8,312 bases of DNA from Chloroflexota bacterium (GTDB lineage Bacteria; Chloroflexota; Dormibacteria; Dormibacterales; Dormibacteraceae). This document shows positions 1-4,511 of the stretch, in pieces. The stretch is from NCBI GenBank assembly GCA_005888075.1, contig VBKD01000012.1, forward strand, positions 1 through 8,312, read 5' to 3'. The notes under the pieces are model-generated. The model had not been told where the DNA came from, made no database searches, and worked only from the letters and a program-made list of their open reading frames with translations. Positions within the stretch are counted from its first letter, which is position 1. Each line of letters starts with the position of its first letter. The translations under genes were made by a program, and so were the position numbers.

Positions 1-110
1 CCGGCCTTCTCGGCCGCCTTCACGCTTTCCGCAATGCGATCGAACAGGCGATCGTCAGATACCCCCGGATACGTGTAGTTCGGCATGTGAAATCCGAAGA
101 AAGCTGGCAT
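1..110 (-). CDS. Luciferase-like (LLM-class, probably F420-dependent) oxidoreductase, N-terminal fragment
   Basis: Reading the minus strand from the ATG at 110-108 gives 36 uninterrupted codons that run off the left edge. The peptide begins MPAFFGFHMPNYTYPG and continues with a helix rich in Asp, Arg, Ala and Lys ending AAEKAG. This matches the usual start of luciferase-like monooxygenase-family flavin/F420 oxidoreductases: a first beta strand with FG-H-PN, a YPG turn, then a helix leading to the 'AE-GFD' strand. Such enzymes are cytosolic TIM barrels that transfer hydride to or from F420 or FMN; the substrate cannot be told from this piece. No clear Shine-Dalgarno sequence precedes the ATG, so the message may be leaderless or weakly initiated; a second ATG lies at 86-84. 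The gene diverges from the small membrane protein at 182, with 71 bases between them. F420 rather than FMN use is an inference. Confidence 0.7.
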   Translation of the reverse strand, partial: MPAFFGFHMPNYTYPGVSDDRLFDRIAESVKAAEKA

Positions 111-181
111 AGGAATGGGAACCGCGGCGAACCTGGTCCAAATTCCATAACCACGTACTTCGCGAGCCCGTTTTCAGGGAC

Positions 182-376
182 GTGAGACTCAAGGTCGCCG
201 GCGTGGCCCTGGCTTTCGCCGCCCTCGTGTTCGGCACCGTCCTCGTGTTCCAGGCCTTCGACCGCGATTCGCACTCGGCCAGCGACACCATCCGGCCATT
301 CCTGATCACCATGGGGCCGGTGTGGGCGCTGGCCATCGCCGCCGCGACGGTCCTGCTGCAGCGAAAACGAAGCTAG
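182..376 (+). CDS. Small two-helix membrane protein, hypothetical
   Basis: This is a 64-residue frame starting at GTG (182) and ending with TAG at 374-376. Two hydrophobic stretches are clear: about residues 4-23 (VAGVALAFAALVFGTVLVFQ) and about 43-60 (ITMGPVWALAIAAATVLL). They are joined by a polar loop with several Asp and Ser residues, and the C-terminus is basic (QRKRS). It is probably an inner-membrane hairpin protein. I do not recognise a family. Start choice is uncertain: AGGGA lies only one base before the GTG at 182, whereas the in-frame GTG at 203 has AAGG eight bases upstream and would shorten the protein by seven residues. No in-frame start exists further upstream before the TAG at 110-112. 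It ends 42 bases before the LysR-type gene on the same strand, so the two may be co-transcribed. Strong third-position G/C supports coding. Confidence 0.5.
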   Translation: MRLKVAGVALAFAALVFGTVLVFQAFDRDSHSASDTIRPFLITMGPVWALAIAAATVLLQRKRS

Positions 377-418
377 GCGCAGACCGCGAGCCCATAGATA
401 GAATTTGTAAGGACGGCC

Positions 419-1342
419 GTGGCCATAGACGAAACACGTAACGGCAAGCCGAGCGGCATCCAGCTCGTGCAGGTCGAGGGATTCCTCGAAGTCGCCCGCC
501 AGGGCAGCGTGAGCCGGGCCGCGGAAACGCTTTTCATCACCCAGCCGACCCTGACCGCGCGCCTGCAGGGCCTGGAGCGTGAGCTGGGGACGCCTCTGTT
601 TCTACGGACGCCGCACGGTATGCGGCTGACCGACGCCGGCCGGGCCTGGATCCCTTTCGCCGAGCGGGCGCTGCGGGCGCTGGTCGACGGCCGCGAAGCG
701 CTGCAGCAGGTCCTTTCGGCGTCGGCCGGACACCTGATGATCGCGGCAGCCCCGGCCGTCAGCACGTACGTGCTGCCTGAGCTGCTCGAGCAGTTTGTGG
801 CTGTGCATCCTCGCGTTGAGGTCTCGGTCCGGACAGGTCACTCGGAGGACGTCGTCGAGCTGGTGCTGCGGGACGAGGTGCAGATCGGCCTCGGGCGTGC
901 GATCCGGCATCCCGATCTCGAGCTGAGACCCTTTCACACCGAAGAGCTGGTTCTGATCTGCGCTCCGGATCATCCCTTCACCAAGAAGCAGTCGGTGGCG
1001 ATGGCCGACGTCGCGACGCAGAAGCTGATCATGTTCGACCGGGTGTCGAGCTACTACGAGATCACCCAGGGCGCGTTCCTCTCAGCGGGCGTGAAGCTCC
1101 GCGGCCTGATGGAGCTCGACTCGATCGAGGCCGCCAAGAAGATGGTCGAGCGGGGTCTGGGCGTGGCTCTGCTGCCGAGCAGCGCCGTCGCTCGCGAGGT
1201 CGAGACCAGATCCTTGCGCGTGATCAAGATGAAAGATGCGCCGCCCATGCACCAGACCATCGTTGCCTACCGGCGCCGAGACGCCGGCGAGCCGGCGGGC
1301 ATCGTCGCAGCGTTTTTGACCCTGTTGGGAACGCGCGACTGA
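419..1342 (+). CDS. LysR-type transcriptional regulator
   Basis: This 307-residue protein is of normal length for the family. Residues about 14-73 form the winged helix-turn-helix; the recognition-helix and wing region reads TQPTLTARLQGLERELGTPL followed by F-R-T-P-G-L-T-AG, the classic LysR pattern. Residues about 103-305 form the two-lobed periplasmic-binding-protein-like effector domain, with the typical late motif V-GLGVALLP near 243-253. These proteins act as tetramers in the cytoplasm and bind a small metabolite as co-inducer. The start is GTG at 419, chosen because AAGGA at 409-413 lies five bases upstream. A weak -10-like TAGAAT sits at 399-404 with no convincing -35. The gene points toward the isocitrate lyase-like gene rather than diverging from its target, which is less usual for LysR genes. 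The likely targets are the microprotein and lyase genes just downstream; the effector cannot be predicted. Confidence 0.93.
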   Translation: MAIDETRNGKPSGIQLVQVEGFLEVARQGSVSRAAETLFITQPTLTARLQGLERELGTPLFLRTPHGMRLTDAGRAWIPFAERALRALVDGREALQQVLSASAGHLMIAAAPAVSTYVLPELLEQFVAVHPRVEVSVRTGHSEDVVELVLRDEVQIGLGRAIRHPDLELRPFHTEELVLICAPDHPFTKKQSVAMADVATQKLIMFDRVSSYYEITQGAFLSAGVKLRGLMELDSIEAAKKMVERGLGVALLPSSAVAREVETRSLRVIKMKDAPPMHQTIVAYRRRDAGEPAGIVAAFLTLLGTRD

Positions 1343-1363
1343 CGCCAGATCTACATCGGTTTT

Positions 1364-1377
1364 TTCGATAGGTCGAA
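1364..1377. promoter_or_regulatory. Inverted repeat, candidate operator
   Basis: TTCGA at 1364-1368 and TCGAA at 1373-1377 form a perfect 5-bp inverted repeat around a 4-base centre. It lies 22 bases past the LysR stop codon and 51 bases before the microprotein ATG. A second dyad, TTG-N9-CAA at 1391-1405, contains a T-N11-A core as in LysR-type binding sites and overlaps the candidate -35 element. The AT-rich stretch between them carries three TCAA units (1378-1390). Placement suggests an operator for the LysR-type protein, but nothing in the sequence proves which protein binds. Confidence 0.35.
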
Positions 1378-1390
1378 TCAAATCAATCAA

Positions 1391-1420
1391 TTGGACTTAT
1401 ATCAAGCCTCTTGCTAGCTT
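1391..1420 (+). promoter_or_regulatory. Candidate promoter for the microprotein and lyase genes
   Basis: A weak -35-like TTGGAC (1391-1396) and a -10-like TAGCTT (1415-1420) are 18 bases apart in the most AT-rich part of the window. The expected transcription start, about seven bases past the -10, falls at or next to the A of the ATG at 1428, which would make the transcript leaderless. TTATAT at 1397-1402 is a competing -10 that would give a leader of about 18 bases. Match to consensus is only partial, so the call rests mainly on position. Confidence 0.35.
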
Positions 1421-1427
1421 GGTTGCC

Positions 1428-1526
1428 ATGGATAAGGAAAATCGATCCAGCGGTTCAGAGACCGAGCCGTCGCGCCACGAGTGCGAGTGCCCCGAGCCCT
1501 GCAACTGCGACCACGAGAACGAGTAA
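1428..1526 (+). CDS. 32-residue acidic Cys/His microprotein, candidate metal-binding or leader peptide
   Basis: ATG at 1428 opens a 32-codon frame ending in TAA at 1524-1526. All 22 codons from residue 11 to 32 end in G or C, a strong coding signature in a GC-rich genome. The C-terminal half reads HECECPEPCNCDH (residues 17-29): H-x-C-x-C-x3-C-x-C-x-H, symmetric around Pro-Glu-Pro. The rest is polar and acidic: eight Glu and two Asp against one Lys and two Arg. Four thiols and two imidazoles in 13 residues could bind Zn, Cu or an Fe-S cluster. No Shine-Dalgarno sequence precedes the ATG, and the candidate -10 fits a leaderless start. It ends 49 bases before the lyase-like gene and probably shares its transcript. 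It could be a functional metalloprotein, or a leader peptide whose translation senses cysteine or charged tRNA. I know no named family for it; the coding call is an inference from codon use and motif. Confidence 0.55.
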   Translation: MDKENRSSGSETEPSRHECECPEPCNCDHENE

Positions 1527-1561
1527 CCAAACCAGTTTTCGGCGTTAGCCCAAGAAAGTTC

Positions 1562-1569
1562 TAAGGAGG
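1562..1569 (+). promoter_or_regulatory. Strong Shine-Dalgarno of the lyase-like gene
   Basis: TAAGGAGG lies six bases before the ATG at 1576. It is the best ribosome binding site in the window and fixes the start of the lyase-like gene. Initiation there should be efficient and need not depend on translation of the microprotein upstream. Confidence 0.85.
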
Positions 1570-1575
1570 CCTTCC

Positions 1576-2703
1576 ATGGATCTGGTCAGCACGCCTCTCC
1601 TGCCGGAGGGGTACAAGGTTCCAGCGTCCCGCAACGAGGAGCCGAGCAAGCGCCTGCGGCGGCTGCTTGCCAGCAAGCCTTATGTCTTCGGGCCCGGGGT
1701 TTACGACCCGATGGGCGCCGAGCTGGTGATGTATCACGGATTCGACGCCGTCTACTTCAGCGGCTACTCATTCGCCATCGGCCATCTCGGAACCACCGAC
1801 ATGGACCTGTATTCGTCAGTCGAGATCGCGGATGGAGCTCGGCGCACTGTGAGCGCGCTGAGAAAGTTCCAGCTCACGATGGCCATGGGCGATCCGGAGA
1901 AGGACGCGCCTCCTGTCCATCTGGAGATTCCTCCTGTCGTCGTCGACATGGATGCCGGCTACGGAAACCTGTTCAACGTGCAACGAACGGTGGAGCTGTA
2001 CGTCAACGCCGGAGTCGCCGCCGCGCACCTGGAAGACCAGGTCATGCCCAAGCGCTGCGGCCACATCGCGGGCAAAGCCCTGATCTCGGCCGACGAGTTC
2101 GTGGGCAAGCTCAAGATGATGCGCAGCGCGGCCGACGACCTCGGCCACAAGGACTTCGTCATCATCGCCCGCACGGACGCTGTGTCCGCCACCGAGGCAC
2201 CCGAATCAAAACGAGGTTTGGAGCTCGCCATCGAGCGCGGCCTTCGCTACCTCGACAGTGGAGTGCCCGACCTGCTGTGGTGTGAGTTTCCCACCGCCGA
2301 ACGCGGACCGACAGAGACCTTCTGCGCAGAGATCCGCAAGCGATTCCCACGGGCTCGATTCGCCTTCAACTACTCCTCATCGTTCAAGTGGTACAACGAA
2401 AAAGACGCCATCAGCTGGGAAGAGCTCGGCCTGCTCGGCGTCGGATTCATCTTCATCACCCTCGCCCTGCAGCACGCGGCGGGTCACGGGATGTCGGTGC
2501 TGCTCGAGGACATGAAGAAGAAGCAGGAAGAGGGTTACATGACGTTGCAGCGCAAAGAGTGGGAGCCGACCGCCAACATCCCCACGCGCTCTCATCACCT
2601 GTTCACCGGCGTCCCCTACCACCAGCACGTCGGCCATGAGTACGGGGCGACCCGGTTGAGCGAGGACCTCGACGAGAAGCTGGAGATCTCAAAGGTCGTC
2701 TGA
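1576..2703 (+). CDS. Isocitrate lyase / PEP mutase superfamily enzyme (isocitrate lyase-like)
   Basis: This 375-residue TIM-barrel enzyme probably cleaves isocitrate (or 2-methylisocitrate) to succinate plus glyoxylate (or pyruvate), using Mg in the cytosol. Visible active-site motifs in order: SGY at 62-64 (SGW in classical isocitrate lyase); the metal-binding D-M-D-AGYG at 124-130; the catalytic loop KRCGH at 159-163 with Cys161; ARTDA at 198-202; CEFPT at 236-240; NYSSSF at 265-270, matching the NCSPSF substrate loop with Asn and both key Ser kept; and FITLA at 293-297 with its Thr. The C-terminal GYMTLQ-EW resembles the isocitrate lyase AYVELQ-EF segment. Length lies between PrpB-type methylisocitrate lyases (about 300) and typical isocitrate lyases (about 430). 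The NxSxSF and FITLA segments favour isocitrate lyase over PrpB; substrate is not settled. It lies downstream of a LysR-type gene and the Cys/His microprotein and is probably controlled by the former. Confidence 0.87.
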   Translation: MDLVSTPLLPEGYKVPASRNEEPSKRLRRLLASKPYVFGPGVYDPMGAELVMYHGFDAVYFSGYSFAIGHLGTTDMDLYSSVEIADGARRTVSALRKFQLTMAMGDPEKDAPPVHLEIPPVVVDMDAGYGNLFNVQRTVELYVNAGVAAAHLEDQVMPKRCGHIAGKALISADEFVGKLKMMRSAADDLGHKDFVIIARTDAVSATEAPESKRGLELAIERGLRYLDSGVPDLLWCEFPTAERGPTETFCAEIRKRFPRARFAFNYSSSFKWYNEKDAISWEELGLLGVGFIFITLALQHAAGHGMSVLLEDMKKKQEEGYMTLQRKEWEPTANIPTRSHHLFTGVPYHQHVGHEYGATRLSEDLDEKLEISKVV

Positions 2704-2724
2704 GAACAAGCCGTAGCCTAGACT

Positions 2725-2748
2725 TGCCCCTCGAGAGATCGAGGGGCA
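2725..2748 (+). terminator. 10-bp GNRA-capped hairpin between the lyase-like gene and sppA
   Basis: TGCCCCTCGA (2725-2734) pairs perfectly with TCGAGGGGCA (2739-2748) around a GAGA loop, a GNRA tetraloop. The next bases (2749-2760) are only partly T-rich: seven T in twelve. It may be an intrinsic terminator for the lyase-like transcript. It also contains the only SD-like sequence (GAGGGG, 2741-2746) for the TTG start of sppA at 2749, so in a read-through transcript it would mask sppA initiation. The lyase stop at 2701-2703 lies 21 bases before the stem, too far for a terminating ribosome to melt it easily. Confidence 0.65.
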
Positions 2749-4437
2749 TTGATTCTCTTTCCGTTCCGATACCTGTGGTGGCTCATCACGAGCTTGCGCC
2801 GATCATTCGGCAAGCCGCCCGATTTCGTGATTTACGTGCTCGAGGAAGAGCCTCCCGCGCTGCCTGACCCGCCGCGGCCGTTCTGGCAGCGGTTGACTGC
2901 GCGGAACCGGCTGAGTGTCAAGGAGCTTGCCGAGCGCTTCGATCTGATCGCTCGCCACAAACGCATCAAAGGAGTCGTCGTGCACCTTCGCCCCGTGCCC
3001 ATGTCGATGGCGACTTTGGAAGACCTGCGTGAGCTGGTCACCAAGCTGCGCAACGCAGGCAAGAGGGTGGTGGCGTGGGCGCCCTTCTATACGACCGGCA
3101 CCTACTACCTCGCCTGCGCATGCGATGAAATCCTGCTCATGCCATCGGGGCTGGTGCAGCCGATGGGATTCGCGGCCACCGGACTCTTCATGGCCGATGG
3201 GCTGCGCAGGTTCGGGCTCGCGGCGGACTTCGTGCAGATCTCGCCGTACAAATCGGCGGCAGACATGCTCACCAAATCGAAGATGCCCGACGAGGTGCGC
3301 GAACAGATGACGTGGCTGCTCGAATCGCAGCACAACGAGCTTGTCGGCGCGATCAGTGAAAGCCGTTCCATTGATGAGCAGGCGGCGAAGAACCTCATCG
3401 ACCACTCCCCGTACGGAGACCAGGACGCCCTCCAAGGTCGTGTCGTCGACGGCCTCGTCGGTGAGGAGAAGCTGCCCTCGCATCTGGGGCCGGGAAACGG
3501 GGCCGCCGCCTCGGTCGCGCCGTGGGATGTCGCCCGACGCAAGATTCGGATGCCGGCGCCGAAGCTGAACCTGGGCAAGTACATCTCGGTCTTGCGTATC
3601 GAGGGCACGATCATCGATGGACGCTCCGGCCGGCTGCCGGTGCGCCCGCCGATCGAGATTCCCTTGATTGGACAGGACCGGGCCGGCGACCTGTCCATTG
3701 TGCAGGCGGCGCGCCAGGTCGCCGGGGACAAGCGAACCGGTGCCGTGGTTGTCTATGTGAACTCGCGAGGCGGCTCGGCCACGGCGTCAGAGGCGATGCG
3801 GCAGGCGCTCGACATGATCGGGTCGCGCAAACCGCTGGTCGTGGTCATGGGCCCGGTGGCGGCCTCCGGTGGCTACTGGGTGGCGACGCCAGGTTCGTGG
3901 ATCGTGGCGCGGCCCAGCACGCTCACCGGATCCATCGGCGTCCTCAGCGGAAAAGTCGTGACAGGCGGTATGTGGTCCAAGCTGCTGGTCAATCGCGAGA
4001 CTGTGGCTTTCGGGGCCCGCGCAACGATGGAATCCGACGAGAGGCCTTACTCAGATGAGGAGCGACAGGTCGTCCAGCGAGAGATCGAGCGAATCTATTC
4101 GCTGTTCGTGGAGGTGGTTGCGAAGGCTCGCAAGATGACCGATGTCCAGGTGCATGCGGTTGGCGCGGGCAAGGTGTGGACCGGGCGACAAGCGCTGGAG
4201 CGACGCCTGGTCGACGAGATGGGCGGCCTGGAGGCCGGAGTGACGAAGGCGCGAACGCTGGGCGGCCTGCGCGAGGGGGCGCCGGTGCGCGAGGTGCGCA
4301 CTTCGAAACGGATGATCCCGCCGCGGGCCGAATCCGTGCCCTCGGGATGGTTCGGCTACGTGCTGGAGGGCCTGGCGCTTCTGGGTCGGGCCCCAGCGCT
4401 CGCCGTGATGGAGGATGTGCCGGGAGAAGTGCTCTAG
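2749..4437 (+). CDS. sppA: Signal peptide peptidase SppA, tandem S49 domains (protease IV type)
   Basis: This 562-residue serine protease of family S49 cuts leftover signal peptides at the membrane. The N-terminus (FPFRYLWWLITSLRRSF, about 4-20) is hydrophobic and basic and likely anchors it. The N-terminal S49 domain spans about 55-240 and carries the general-base Lys168 in SPYKSAADM, matching the E. coli SppA Lys209 region. The C-terminal S49 domain spans about 277-500 and carries the nucleophile Ser373 in AASGGYW, then TLTGSIGV, and later GKVWTGRQALERRLVDE. The Lys-Ser distance (205 residues) matches E. coli (200), so the split Lys/Ser dyad of the 67-kDa type is intact, although the protein is shorter than the roughly 618-residue E. 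coli form. The start is TTG at 2749, the only plausible codon after an in-frame TAG at 2719-2721; its SD lies in a hairpin. The next in-frame candidates (TTG 2794, GTG 2827) would cut into the anchor region. Confidence 0.9.
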   Translation: MILFPFRYLWWLITSLRRSFGKPPDFVIYVLEEEPPALPDPPRPFWQRLTARNRLSVKELAERFDLIARHKRIKGVVVHLRPVPMSMATLEDLRELVTKLRNAGKRVVAWAPFYTTGTYYLACACDEILLMPSGLVQPMGFAATGLFMADGLRRFGLAADFVQISPYKSAADMLTKSKMPDEVREQMTWLLESQHNELVGAISESRSIDEQAAKNLIDHSPYGDQDALQGRVVDGLVGEEKLPSHLGPGNGAAASVAPWDVARRKIRMPAPKLNLGKYISVLRIEGTIIDGRSGRLPVRPPIEIPLIGQDRAGDLSIVQAARQVAGDKRTGAVVVYVNSRGGSATASEAMRQALDMIGSRKPLVVVMGPVAASGGYWVATPGSWIVARPSTLTGSIGVLSGKVVTGGMWSKLLVNRETVAFGARATMESDERPYSDEERQVVQREIERIYSLFVEVVAKARKMTDVQVHAVGAGKVWTGRQALERRLVDEMGGLEAGVTKARTLGGLREGAPVREVRTSKRMIPPRAESVPSGWFGYVLEGLALLGRAPALAVMEDVPGEVL

Positions 4438-4468
4438 CTTCCGGCCCCTCAGCCGTACATCCCCCACC

Positions 4469-4508
4469 CGGCGGCTTCGCCGCCGACCTCCCCAGCTAGT
4501 GGGGAGGT
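4469..4508. repeat. Paired GC-rich hairpins between convergent genes, REP-like element or two-way terminator
   Basis: Two perfect hairpins sit back to back in the 74-base gap between the ends of sppA and the E1 gene. The first has a 7-bp stem, CGGCGGC (4469-4475) with GCCGCCG (4479-4485), and loop TTC. The second has an 8-bp stem, ACCTCCCC (4486-4493) with GGGGAGGT (4501-4508), and a 7-base loop. The second is followed on the plus strand by a short, poor T tract (GTTCTA). The pattern of a C-rich run, a GGC/GCC hairpin and a CCTCCCC/GGGGAGG hairpin resembles dispersed intergenic palindromes seen in many GC-rich genomes. It probably stops or stabilises transcripts from both sides. Confidence 0.6.
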
Positions 4509-4511
4509 GTT

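Noticed and set aside
1082..1390. Minus-strand open frame from the LysR-type control region
   Set aside because: It is mostly antisense to the LysR effector domain and lacks a motif or supported ribosome binding site.
2803..3483. Long minus-strand open frame (226 codons) inside sppA
   Set aside because: It is antisense to a clear S49 protease, has no recognisable domain, is rich in Arg and His as expected from reverse reading of GC-rich codons, and has no ribosome binding site I can support.
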